Source: a virus. Taken from it: DNA of 20,969 nucleotides. Positions 1 through 8,300 of this stretch are shown piece by piece. How positions within the stretch are numbered: the first letter of the stretch is position 1; the number at the start of each line of letters is the position of its first letter. The notes below the pieces were generated by a model. It searched no databases. It had not been told where the DNA came from and was given only the letters and a program-made list of their open reading frames with translations. The position numbers were made by a program, and so were the translations under genes. Location: IMG/VR virus record IMGVR_UViG_3300044624_001822, positions 1 through 20,969 of that record, one strand, 5' to 3'.

Positions 1-187
1 ACTAGTAGATAAAGCAGACGGTGCTTTAGATGCAAATGAAATGAGCATTATGGGTGAATTTAACGGACAGGGTATAAGAATAGCCAAGTTAACCAACAAA
101 ATAGCTGTAGATTTTAACGGCACAAGATACAAATGGTCTATAGTTAACGACTCTACAACTAGCATACTTTCTCTAACAGCACCGTAA
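1..187 (+). CDS. C-terminal fragment of an unidentified phage protein
   Basis: The frame starting at base 2 stays open from the window edge to a TAA at 185-187, giving 61 residues. The end reads KWSIVNDSTTSILSLTAP. It has the Asn/Thr/Ser-rich, short-hydrophobic texture of a beta-stranded virion protein, and it lies 13 bases upstream of a fibre-like gene on the same strand. An AGGA at 191-194, just after the stop, serves the next gene. Too little is present to name a family. Membership in the structural operon is inferred from position and composition only. Confidence 0.75.
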   Translation, partial: LVDKADGALDANEMSIMGEFNGQGIRIAKLTNKIAVDFNGTRYKWSIVNDSTTSILSLTAP

Positions 188-200
188 TTTAGGACCGTAA

Positions 201-1253
201 ATGGGACAGTTTCTAAGAGTCAACGGCGACTACAACATTCGAGCAGGCGACGGTGCCAAGATAACACTTGACACTGGACCTGCTGTGAGTGGTGGGTCAG
301 TACGAGTCACTGGTAATCTCGTGGTCGAAGGTGATACCTTTAATATCAGTACTACTAACTTAACCATTGAAGATAACATTATATCGCTAAACACTGGTGA
401 AGTAGGACCAGGTGTTACCCTGATATATTCTGGTGTTGAAATCGATCGTGGCAATACTTCTGCAGTAACTCCGCAGAACAACGCCAGCTTGCTCTACGAC
501 GAAAGCACTGACTCGTGGTTAATCGCGCATGGTTCTGCTCCAGGGCCGTTTAATTTTGATGCCAGTAGTCTTCGCCTCAAACAGATACTAACAAACAGCA
601 CCACCGATTCAGGTGACCTCACACTGATAGGAACCGGCACCGGAGTAGTAAAAGTGTTGGGTACTATTAATTATGAAGATCAAGTCACAGAAGATGATGA
701 TATTCCAAACAAGAAATTTGTTGATGATGCAATTCAAAATAATCCCACATTTCAAATTGTAGCACCACAAAGCCAAGACACCAGAGTGGTTATTGCAGAC
801 AAAGATATTACTCCTAATCTCGCTGGCACAGCTGGATCGTTGGCATATTTTACAGCAACCACTAGTTATAATACTTTTGGTGAAAGTGCAGTTTCGATAA
901 TAGTAGACAATGCTCTAGTCGGACAGTTTTATACAAATAGATTTGAAGTTGGAGATTTAGAAATCGGTGGCGGCTTGGATCGCAATGAAATTTCAAGTCG
1001 TGCCGGTATAACCAATGAAAACATCTATGTTCGGACACAAGGCACAGGCAAACTTCAAACCAACTATGCCATGCAGTTTGAGAAAATTAACACTGTTCCT
1101 AGTTATGTGTCCGACAACGTGTTGTTGTATGCAGCTGTGCCTGGCACAGGCACTACAGGAGTATATTTTGTCAACGACAGCGCAGAAACTGCAAAACAAA
1201 ACGGTGAGTTAATAAGTAAAAACAAAGCACTGGTATTCAGCATGCTATTTTAA
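201..1253 (+). CDS. Fibre-like virion structural protein, 350 aa
   Basis: A beta-rich structural protein, probably part of a tail or baseplate fibre. The N-terminus (residues about 30-60) has repeating short strands such as VRVTGNLVVEGDTFNIS, followed by NLTIEDNIISLNTGE. Residues about 75-110 contain SGVEIDRGN and a LLYDESTDSW segment. I recall this combination from hypothetical structural proteins of T4-like cyanophages. Residues 162-178 carry DDDIPNKKFVDDAI, a version of the 'D..IPT..YVD.AI' hinge motif common in phage fibres. The giant proteins downstream have a similar NIVPTQRAI near their C-termini. No signal peptide or membrane segment is visible. The start is set by AGGA at 191-194, six bases upstream. 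The fibre role is inferred from texture and neighbours. Confidence 0.9.
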   Translation: MGQFLRVNGDYNIRAGDGAKITLDTGPAVSGGSVRVTGNLVVEGDTFNISTTNLTIEDNIISLNTGEVGPGVTLIYSGVEIDRGNTSAVTPQNNASLLYDESTDSWLIAHGSAPGPFNFDASSLRLKQILTNSTTDSGDLTLIGTGTGVVKVLGTINYEDQVTEDDDIPNKKFVDDAIQNNPTFQIVAPQSQDTRVVIADKDITPNLAGTAGSLAYFTATTSYNTFGESAVSIIVDNALVGQFYTNRFEVGDLEIGGGLDRNEISSRAGITNENIYVRTQGTGKLQTNYAMQFEKINTVPSYVSDNVLLYAAVPGTGTTGVYFVNDSAETAKQNGELISKNKALVFSMLF

Positions 1254-1262
1254 GAGACACAT

Positions 1263-1664
1263 ATGATAAGAAACTATGAAAATCCCGAAGGCACACTATC
1301 ACTGGTAGATTCTACCAATGTCACTATTCCAGTTAAAGTGTTTACCAGCTCAACCACAGGCGGGCCTATTGGAGGTGGAGTGACGGGTAGAGAAAATGCC
1401 GTGACCACCATAGCATTGTGCAACACACTAGCACCCGATCCTGCAGACGAAACTACTAACAGTGTTACAGTAAATATCTATATAGTTCGAAGCGGACTAA
1501 GTTATGCAGCTGGTAATCTTGTGGTCAGCAATCTTGTAATACCTGCCGGTGAAACTGTGTTCTTTTCTGAAGAACGCATAGTGTTGGCCAGCGGCGACCA
1601 AATATGGGTTGGCACTTCACAAGCCGCAGGACTAAGTGTAACTGTGAGCGTATTAGCTGTATGA
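1263..1664 (+). CDS. Small beta-sandwich-like structural protein, 133 aa
   Basis: A small, nearly all-beta protein. After a short N-terminal stretch it has TIALCNTL, then a strand-rich segment (VTVNIYIVRSG), a NLVIPAGETVFFSEERIVLA hairpin region, a GDQIWVGTS strand, and a final VTVSVLAV. The order 'N..., V.V.IY, IP.G..V, I.L..GD.I.V, V.V.V' is shared with the products at 4674-5006 and 18912-19232. I infer that the three are one family of small decoration, connector or fibre-tip proteins. The ribosome site is weak (AAGAG around 1252-1256). The last bases overlap the next gene in an ATGA, suggesting translational coupling. No enzymatic motif is seen. Confidence 0.88.
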   Translation: MIRNYENPEGTLSLVDSTNVTIPVKVFTSSTTGGPIGGGVTGRENAVTTIALCNTLAPDPADETTNSVTVNIYIVRSGLSYAAGNLVVSNLVIPAGETVFFSEERIVLASGDQIWVGTSQAAGLSVTVSVLAV

Positions 1665-2386
1665 AATTCTTAAAGACTAAAAATATTTCTCAGTTTAGCA
1701 TCAACGATCGTGCGTTGATTTATTATCCTGCTGGCAACGGTCCTGGCAATAGAGTAGTGATCAACGCCAACGGTGGTATGATGTTGCCCAAAGGCACAAC
1801 TGCACAACGACCACAGTTGACCAGTGTTCGGCAACCTACAGATGCCAACGGCACTATTCGGTATAACACAACAATTCCAGCACTAGAAGCTTATGTAGGC
1901 GGCGCCTGGGTCACAGTAGCAAGTCCATTTGCTGCTGCTATTACCAAACAAACACTAGGCCCAGGAGACGGTGTTTCTACTATTTTTGGACCGTTGAACA
2001 GCACCTATGCACCATCGTATGCTGCCAGTGCAGATAATGTGTTGGTATTAGTAGAAAACGTCATGCAGATTTCTACCACCAATTTTACAGTGGTTCAAAA
2101 TCCCACAAGCACAGGAACAGGCGCAGAAATTAATGCCACATCATTGAGTAGCGGAAACAACGGCACAAGTTATATAATTACTTCGGTAGGAACTACAACA
2201 TTTACATCATTCGGTGCAGGTGCAAACACAGTAGGCACAGTGTTTACAAAAAGTGGCGGGACTCCTACAGGATCAGGTAAGGTACGTATCGCTGGATACT
2301 ATCTCACATTTACATCAGCAGTACCAGCATCGGGAGGAGGCGGTAATCCAGTTTACGTAACTGTATACTACGGATACGCCAACTAA
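1661..2386 (+). CDS. Fibre-associated structural protein with inserted domain, 241 aa
   Basis: The ATG at 1661 was chosen over the in-frame ATG at 1604. The 1661 start gives a classic ATGA overlap with the upstream stop, and the 19 residues encoded before it (GWHFTSRRTKCNCERISC) look like out-of-frame translation of the upstream gene. Residues 40-86 hold a module with LPKGTTAQRP, then GTIRYNT, then ALEAYVGGAW; the two virion proteins downstream have related versions. From about residue 100 the protein resembles a widespread phage domain: a T.F near the start, NVLVLVENVMQ, then NFTV, then YYLTFTSAVP. That domain is interrupted by a foreign-looking segment at residues 156-208, listed separately. 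The last residues are VYVTVYYGYAN. The function is structural by context; the exact position in the virion is unknown. Confidence 0.85.
   Translation: MKFLKTKNISQFSINDRALIYYPAGNGPGNRVVINANGGMMLPKGTTAQRPQLTSVRQPTDANGTIRYNTTIPALEAYVGGAWVTVASPFAAAITKQTLGPGDGVSTIFGPLNSTYAPSYAASADNVLVLVENVMQISTTNFTVVQNPTSTGTGAEINATSLSSGNNGTSYIITSVGTTTFTSFGAGANTVGTVFTKSGGTPTGSGKVRIAGYYLTFTSAVPASGGGGNPVYVTVYYGYAN
2126..2284 (+). other. Inserted domain interrupting a beta domain (residues 156-208)
   Basis: The segment contains YIITSVGTTTFTSFGA, then NTVGTVFT, then a Gly/Thr stretch (GTPTGSGKV). I recognise this pattern ('Y.I...GTT.FT..GA..N..G..F.....GTG.V') as a short module found inside many phage tail proteins. 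It sits between NFTVVQNP and YYLTFTSAVP, which would otherwise form a continuous 'bind-loop, Tv..., itFt.aP' domain. The insertion reading is inferred; the boundaries are approximate. Confidence 0.55.
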
Positions 2387-2388
2387 CC

Positions 2389-3486
2389 ATGAGTCAATTG
2401 GGGCGCATAGGTGGACAGGTATTAACAGACAACCTGTTACGTGCAGGCGTTGACCTTGCGTTTGAAACTAATCTACTATATATAGATGTCAACAATCAAC
2501 GTATTGGCGTTAGAGATTCAACGCCAGTATATACGTTAGATGTAAACAGCAATTTTACAACCAACGATCTCACTGTAGTCACACAGATAGCTCCAGGCAA
2601 TTTAAGAATAAATTCACCTGATAATTTTACCACCAGTGTAGGTGGTATTGATGTGTATATCAACGGTGACGGCGAAATATTTCATGATCGATTGATCACA
2701 AACAATCTTGTATTAGATGGCAATCTTATATCTAGCTTGTCTAACAGCGACATAGTTCTAGATCCCAACGGATCAGGAACAGTAGAGTTAAGAGCCAACA
2801 CTGACATCGCTGGTAATCTTGCAGTAAGTGGAAACATCAATATCAGCGGAAATTTATCAGGTCAAGGAACCTTGACATTTGGTGACCAAACTTTAGATAC
2901 GATTACTATAAACACAGATTTTACTCAAAGCATCATACCTGGAGATGATTTGACCTATGCTATGGGTGCAGACGCAGGTGACAGCAGTGCAAGGCGTTGG
3001 AGTCAAATACATGCACCGGACTGGACAAATATAACCAACGGAGCATGGCCCGGCAGCGGACTACGGTCGCAATCAGTAACAGTTAGTGATCAACTTATCC
3101 TTAACGGAGTAATTAATAAAATATCGGCCACGCAGAGCAACGACGATGTAGTATTATTGCCAGACACAGGCATTACTCGCATAGAGGCCACACAGTGGCA
3201 GAACAATGACATAACCAACCTCTTAAATACACCATTGATTTTTGCCAGCACAGCAGGCATTGGATATTTGAGATTCATGGATACCAATGCATTTGTCATA
3301 CCCTCAGGAGATAATTCCCAGAGAAGAGGCAGCCCAGAAGTTGGTGAAACACGGTGGAACACTGAAGAAGGATATTTAGAATGTTACGACGGCACTGTGT
3401 GGGCAATCGGCACAGGTGGCGGTGTCGAAGTTAGTGTTGAGATTATGGAAGACCTCAGCCATATTTATAACCTGATGTTAGGGTAA
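2389..3486 (+). CDS. Virion structural protein, GRIxGQ family, 365 aa
   Basis: Paralogue of the product at 3618-4670. The N-terminus holds GRIGGQVLTDNLLRAG, LAFETNLLYIDV, RIGVRDSTP and TLDVN. These are shared with the paralogue as GRI.GQ.L..NLLRAG..LAFET.LLY.DV.N.RIG.R..TP...LDVN. The middle has fibre-like repeated strands (IVLDPNGSGTVELRANTDI, GNLAVSGNINISGNLSG) and a GDDLTYAMGA...RRWSQI segment. Residues about 305-338 carry an IPSGDNSQRR, VGETRWNT, YLECYDGTVW module resembling those in 1661-2386 and 3618-4670. The gene starts two bases after the upstream stop and has no clear Shine-Dalgarno, so translation probably relies on coupling. I recall this family from T4-like cyanophage virions; its exact role is not known to me. 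Confidence 0.92.
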   Translation: MSQLGRIGGQVLTDNLLRAGVDLAFETNLLYIDVNNQRIGVRDSTPVYTLDVNSNFTTNDLTVVTQIAPGNLRINSPDNFTTSVGGIDVYINGDGEIFHDRLITNNLVLDGNLISSLSNSDIVLDPNGSGTVELRANTDIAGNLAVSGNINISGNLSGQGTLTFGDQTLDTITINTDFTQSIIPGDDLTYAMGADAGDSSARRWSQIHAPDWTNITNGAWPGSGLRSQSVTVSDQLILNGVINKISATQSNDDVVLLPDTGITRIEATQWQNNDITNLLNTPLIFASTAGIGYLRFMDTNAFVIPSGDNSQRRGSPEVGETRWNTEEGYLECYDGTVWAIGTGGGVEVSVEIMEDLSHIYNLMLG

Positions 3487-3498
3487 TTTTCAAAAATC

Positions 3499-3506
3499 GA
3501 TAAATA
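3499..3506 (+). promoter_or_regulatory. T4-type late promoter, GATAAATA
   Basis: GATAAATA followed by CTTTT matches the extended -10 element of T4-family late promoters (TATAAATA in T4; NATAAATA as I recall for T4-like cyanophages). It lies in the one substantial intergenic gap, 111 bases upstream of the next start codon. Initiation would be expected about six bases after the element, near 3512-3514. No sigma-70 -35 box is needed for this class. Two intragenic TATAAATT matches elsewhere were not called because they precede no gene. Confidence 0.72.
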
Positions 3507-3514
3507 CTTTTAAT

Positions 3515-3536
3515 TGCAAAAACGACCATTTTTGCA
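3515..3536 (+). promoter_or_regulatory. Perfect 8-bp stem-loop at the predicted mRNA 5' end
   Basis: TGCAAAAA (3515-3522) and TTTTTGCA (3529-3536) are exact reverse complements around a six-base loop, CGACCA. A further T-G wobble is possible at 3514/3537. The stem begins within a few bases of the start site predicted from the late promoter, so the late transcript would open with a hairpin. Such 5' hairpins are known to shield mRNAs from 5'-dependent decay; that role here is inferred. It is not a typical terminator: the stem is A/T-rich, no U-tract follows, and it lies downstream of the promoter. Confidence 0.6.
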
Positions 3537-3617
3537 GGATCCGACTGCGGTAAACCGGCAAAGAGCGTGAGCTGAAAATCTGGTTAACGGTGTAACACCG
3601 GGTAAATTGGAGAGCTA
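3537..3617 (+). other. Structured 5' leader of the 3618 gene
   Basis: This 81-base stretch has no open frame of note and looks more G/C-rich than its surroundings. It can form small hairpins: TGC-GG / CC-g-GCA around TAAA (3546-3560), AGC/GCT around a GTGA loop (3564-3573), and CGGTG/CACCG around TAA (3588-3600). It ends with the ribosome site GGAGAG (3609-3614), three bases before the ATG. I considered a riboswitch but recognise no known consensus. A structured late leader is the cautious reading. Confidence 0.45.
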
Positions 3618-4670
3618 ATGGCTATCGGTCGCATTTCCGGTCAGCTCTTGAAGTCAAATCTTCTTCGTGCAGGAGAAAATCTGGCATTCGAGACGGACTT
3701 ACTCTATCTAGATGTTGTGAACTCTCGAATCGGGATACGCACAGCGACCCCAACGGTTGACCTCGATGTCAACGGACACACCCGTTCTACAAACGTCACA
3801 GTAGACAATCAATTAAATATTGGAAACTTACACTTTACTGGTAATACCATAACTAGTGATTCCAACACTATAAATTTTGCAGCGGCAGCAGGTGAAGCCA
3901 CTGTTTACCACTCAAGACTGCAGATAGACGATTTACAACTGCAAGGCAATGTTATATCAACCACTGTCAGCAACAGTTCTATAGAAATAGACCCTAATGG
4001 AACCGGCACAGTTAATGTCATAGCCAACACCAATATCACAGGAAATCTAGCAGTTACAGGAAATGTAAGTGCTACCGGTAATATAGTCATTGGCGGAAAT
4101 ATAACTATTGGTGATGCTCTTACAGATAATATTGTAATCAATGCCAGCATTCGCAGCGACCTTGTGCCAGAAACTGATAATCTTTATGATCTAGGATCTC
4201 CCACATTCCGTTGGAGAGCTATCTATGTCAATGATTTTTATACCAATACTATAAACGTTCCAGCATTGGATGTTGGAAACTTGATGTTCCGTGACAATGA
4301 GATTACCACAACTACTGGACAAGATCTATACATTGATGGCAACGGTGCAGGCGGTGTTAGATTAGGTAATTTTAGAATTGTTGACAACGTTATTACAAAT
4401 GTGTCTACAAATGCAATCACACAAATAGCACAGTCTGGCACAGGCTATTTTAAAATACAAGGTACTAATGGGTTTGTTCCTCCTAGAGGAGATGACGGAC
4501 AACGTCCTACAGCTTATGCAGTTTTAGGAATGACTAGATTTAATACCAATTCTAAAGCATTAGAAATATGGGACGGGTTAACTTGGGCATCACCGGCTGG
4601 AGCATCGGGAGCTGTGAGTATTACCCAGGCCAACGACATTGCAGTGCAGATAGCACTCACACTAGGATAA
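3618..4670 (+). CDS. Virion structural protein, GRIxGQ family paralogue, 350 aa
   Basis: Second copy of the family at 2389-3486, and the first gene after the late promoter. The N-terminus shows GRISGQLLKSNLLRAGENLA, FETDLLYLDV and RIGIRTATPTVDLDVNG. The middle has fibre-like strand repeats (NGTGTVNVIANTNITG, NLAVTGNVSATGNIVIGGN) and a DNLYDLGSPTFRWRAIYV segment. Residues about 285-325 carry FVPPRGDDGQRP, GMTRFNT and ALEIWDGLTW. The protein ends in a short helix-like tail. GGAGAG at 3609-3614 gives a good ribosome site. The first 60 or so codons use CTC, TTC, GAG and ACG more than the rest of the gene, a possible sign of mosaic origin. The product is probably a late, abundant virion component. 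Its placement within the virion is unknown. Confidence 0.93.
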   Translation: MAIGRISGQLLKSNLLRAGENLAFETDLLYLDVVNSRIGIRTATPTVDLDVNGHTRSTNVTVDNQLNIGNLHFTGNTITSDSNTINFAAAAGEATVYHSRLQIDDLQLQGNVISTTVSNSSIEIDPNGTGTVNVIANTNITGNLAVTGNVSATGNIVIGGNITIGDALTDNIVINASIRSDLVPETDNLYDLGSPTFRWRAIYVNDFYTNTINVPALDVGNLMFRDNEITTTTGQDLYIDGNGAGGVRLGNFRIVDNVITNVSTNAITQIAQSGTGYFKIQGTNGFVPPRGDDGQRPTAYAVLGMTRFNTNSKALEIWDGLTWASPAGASGAVSITQANDIAVQIALTLG

Positions 4671-4673
4671 AAT

Positions 4674-5006
4674 ATGCCAACCTTATTTAGACATGCGGTT
4701 AACACTAATATAGGAACTACTCCTGTTGATGTAATACAGATACCACTGGGAGTAAGAGCTACGGTGATTGGATTGAATTTGGCCAATATCACAGACTATG
4801 ACACCGCCGTAGTTGACGTGTATATTATAGATGAAAATTCTACTCAAGCACACTATATACGAGGATTATCAATTTCTCCTAACAGCACAGCTAAGATTAT
4901 CACACAAGGTGAAAAACTGATATTACCAGAAACCGCAGGTATACGAATAGTCAGCGATACCGAAGACAGCATTGATGTTGTTGTTAGTTATGTAGAAATA
5001 TCTTAA
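4674..5006 (+). CDS. Small beta structural protein, 110 aa
   Basis: Second of three small beta-rich proteins in the window. It runs VDVIQIPLGVRATVIGLNLA, then VVDVYIIDEN, YIRGLSISPNSTAKII, GEKLILPETAGIRIVSD and VVVSYVEIS. The strand order matches 1263-1664 and 18912-19232: a core strand ending in Asn, a V.V.I strand, an 'S.SPNS' or 'IP.G' turn, an 'ILP..GI.IVS' strand and a terminal V.V strand. The upstream stop overlaps the ribosome site (AGGA at 4664-4667) and the ATG follows three bases later, implying coupled translation. Such proteins in T4-like marine phages are annotated only as structural. A role as connector or decoration of the adjacent fibres is inferred. Confidence 0.88.
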   Translation: MPTLFRHAVNTNIGTTPVDVIQIPLGVRATVIGLNLANITDYDTAVVDVYIIDENSTQAHYIRGLSISPNSTAKIITQGEKLILPETAGIRIVSDTEDSIDVVVSYVEIS

Positions 5007-5015
5007 GGAAAAATC

Positions 5016-5381
5016 ATGCCAAGTAATTATTATTTAGGTCAAAGTCCAGATGAAGCACTAGGAGATAGTCCTCGCTATTGGTATGCTCTGCGTAGAAACA
5101 GCGACGGAGAATTATTTTTGTATAGAAGTGATCAACTCAAAGACAAAGACAGCATTGAATTAAATTTACCAGGCGCTCCTGAAGAAAATTTTGAAGATTT
5201 TGAACCAGGCGTAGATTATTTTGATGGTATCACGCAAGATCACGAAGTAGAATATGACAATTTAGTCTGGACACAATATCGTTGGGACAACAGAAACATG
5301 TTGTATTATGTAGATAATCAGGGAAGATTAACCCAGAGAATAAATCAGGGATACACCTATCCCACAGGTCATTCAAGTTAA
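5016..5381 (+). CDS. Conserved acidic structural protein, 121 aa
   Basis: A compact, acidic, aromatic-rich protein. It opens MPSNYYLGQSPDEALGDSPR, continues with YWYALRRNSDGELFLYRSDQ, and has an acidic centre (EENFEDFEPGVDYFDG) followed by WTQYRWDNRNMLYYVDN and a GRLTQRI segment. I recall a protein with this opening and the 'FEPGVD' and 'QYRWD' elements next to fibre genes in T4-like cyanophages, where it has no known function. AAGGA at 5005-5009 is a good ribosome site. The gene sits directly upstream of the first giant fibre gene. It could be a fibre adaptor or an assembly factor; nothing in the sequence decides between them. No catalytic motif, membrane span or coiled coil is visible. Confidence 0.88.
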   Translation: MPSNYYLGQSPDEALGDSPRYWYALRRNSDGELFLYRSDQLKDKDSIELNLPGAPEENFEDFEPGVDYFDGITQDHEVEYDNLVWTQYRWDNRNMLYYVDNQGRLTQRINQGYTYPTGHSS

Positions 5382-5394
5382 AGTGGAATAAATC

Positions 5395-8300
5395 ATGGCA
5401 GAATTTAAGATCAGTAGAATTAGATATACGTGGAAGAATGAATGGGCAGCTGATTCAACTACGTATTTTAAAGATGATGTGGTGAGGTATGGAGGCAGCA
5501 CTTGGATATGCCAAAGACAACACACAGCATCCACTTTTGCGGGTGACCAAAATTACTATAGTAATCCTGGAGACACTCAACCGACTCCGGCCTGGATTAA
5601 GATGACCGACGGATATGCATGGCGCGGAAATTGGAATCCTACAACTCTATACAATCCAGGTGATCTAGCACTGTATGGTGGTGTTATCTATATTTGTATT
5701 ACCAGCCACACGTCTGTAGCAATATTCGACACTAGTTTAATAAATTGGGCTGTATATCTATCAACAGACAATTGGAGATCAGCATGGACGCCAGCTACTA
5801 GATACGGTATTGGAGACATTGTTAGATACAACGGTATTGTTTACAGATGTATTATAGGTCACACTTCATCTACTACAAATTTGGGTTTAGAAATAGGAAA
5901 CAATGATACCGAAGACGACAGTGCCGGGGAATTATGGCAAATATACTACGAAGGTATAGAATATAAAGGAACATGGACTGCTACTACTAGATACAGACGC
6001 AACGACCTTGTAAAATATGGTGGTAGTATTTTACGTTGTGTTACAGGACATGTTGCAGGATCTAATATCACCAATGAAAATTTTGTTACAGAATTTTCTG
6101 GATTTAATTTTTATCAAAACTGGAGCAATGCAGTTTATTACGCCATTGGCGACATAGTAAGATATGGAGGATATCTATATATCTCCGTTACCAATCATAC
6201 CAACAGTTCTAGTATCACCGAAGACACTGTAAATTGGAAGGTACTATCAAAAGCCACTGATTTTATGGGCACATGGAGTGCAGATACAGATTATAAAGTT
6301 GGAGATGTAGTTCGTCGTGGAGGAAATCTATACACAGCGATAGCTGATACAGTAAATGATGGCAGTTCTTTGGATTATTTAGATTCCAGTAATTGGGAAC
6401 TGGTTAATGTGGCTCAAACATTTAGAGGTAGTTGGATTGTAGGTGCATCGTATAGTCTTAATGAACTTGTGGTATTTAAAGGCAATACCTATAAGGCCAC
6501 AGTTGAACACATTGCTGCCAATGCTAATTTTCCGGGAGATAACGGCGAGGGTATAAATTATTGGGATCTCGTGCTTCAGGCAGGTTCAGAAATAGGAATG
6601 TCGCAGCGTGGGGATTTATTAACCTTTGACCTTTCAAGATCAATCGTAGGTGACGGCAGCACGTTTGGTCTCACTAGTGTTCCGGTTGGATTAGAAAATC
6701 AAGTTGTTATAGCAAATCAAGAAAGCAGTATTGACTACGCATACTGGGGAGATCTAGCTAGAGTAAGATACGTGGATCCTACAGGTGTCGATGATTACAC
6801 CAATCCAGAAAGAGGCACCAGTCAATTCTTGCCTTGGAAAACTATTAGATTTGCCTGTGAACAGGTTAATGATGGCTACAATGGACATACCACCATCAAG
6901 GTTGCTGTAGGTGAATACACGGAATTAACTCCGATTATTGTGCCACCTAAAACAGTGATACTAGGTGCTGAACTTCGTAGCACAACAATAAAGCCATCGA
7001 GCCCAGTGCTATCGGCTACAGATCGCACACGACATATAGCTGTGTTAAATAGAATTTCCGGAATAATACAAGCGATTATAGCAGGAACTCCAATCAGTCC
7101 AGCGAAATCTGTGGGTAATTCTTTGAATCAAGTGATTTTGACAGAATCGATTCAAGTATCATTTAACCCACCAATATTTGACCCTGAGAATCCGCTAAAT
7201 GAGATACTAAACACAGTTATTCAGCCTATCACTACCAGCAGTGCTGCTGCTGTGGCAATACAAAACAAAATCACAGATATAATTTCCTACATCAATTTTT
7301 ATGTAAACAGTTCTGGTTCAAATCCTGCAGTAGTAGGCACTAATACTGCACAGACTTCTACAGCATACACCAATACTGTGTTGGTGTTAGAAGCCAACAA
7401 GAATTTTATCATTGCAGAAGCTGTGGCCTACATGCAGGCCACATATCCTACATATGATTTTGATGCGGATATGCTGCGACACAGTATTCGTGGATATGTA
7501 GATGCTTGGAAATATGATATCATATATACAGGCAATTACAAATCTTTGTTAACAGCAAGATATTATAGAAATCAAATACTAGGATGCACAAATACCGAAG
7601 ACATGTTCTATGTGAGAAATGCTACCGGAATACGCAACTGCACTTTGAAGGGATTAGAATCAACCCTGAATCCGCCTGTGGCCTTTGATCTATATCAGAT
7701 ACCGCTGGGAGGTGCCTATGTGTCGCTGGATCCAGGATGGGGACCAAACGATAATAGTACCTGGATCACTACTCGATCTCCTTATATTCAAGGTGTTACT
7801 ACCATAGGCACAGGCTGTGTTGGACAAAAGATCGACGGTGCTCTGCACAACGGAGGCAATAGATCTATTGTTAGCAACGACTTCACACAGGTCTTAAGTG
7901 ACGGAATCGGAGCTTGGGTGCGTAATAACGGTCGAGCAGAATTGGTTTCGGTGTTCACATATTATTGTCATATTGGATATTTTGCCGAAGACGGTGGTGT
8001 TATACGAGCCACAAACGGCAACTGTTCTTATGGTACGTATGGCGCCATCGCAGACGGCATCGATGCCTCAGAAACACCAGTCATAGCAAGGAACTATACC
8101 AGAGCTCAACAGGCCATTGTGGCAGCAGCTTTTGCTGGAGATTTTGTTGACGAAATACAGATTTTAGAATGGGCAAATATGGGTCAGGATTATACCTCGG
8201 CTACTGCAACGTTTGCTGGTGCTGGCGTCAATGCCAGTGTGGTTTTTGAAGAGTTCAGAGATGATGCTGTGTTTGAAGCACGACGACTTGATGTCAATGC

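Noticed and set aside
1604-1660. An earlier in-frame ATG for the 241-aa protein
   Set aside because: It would overlap the upstream gene by about 60 bases and add residues of out-of-frame character. The ATGA start at 1661 is more natural.
3515-3536. The inverted repeat as a rho-independent terminator of the 2389 gene
   Set aside because: The stem is mostly A/T, no U-tract follows it, and it sits downstream of a late promoter. A 5' hairpin fits better.
6551-6558. TATAAATT as a late promoter (also near 3869)
   Set aside because: Both are internal to genes with no start codon at a suitable distance, and the last base departs from the core.
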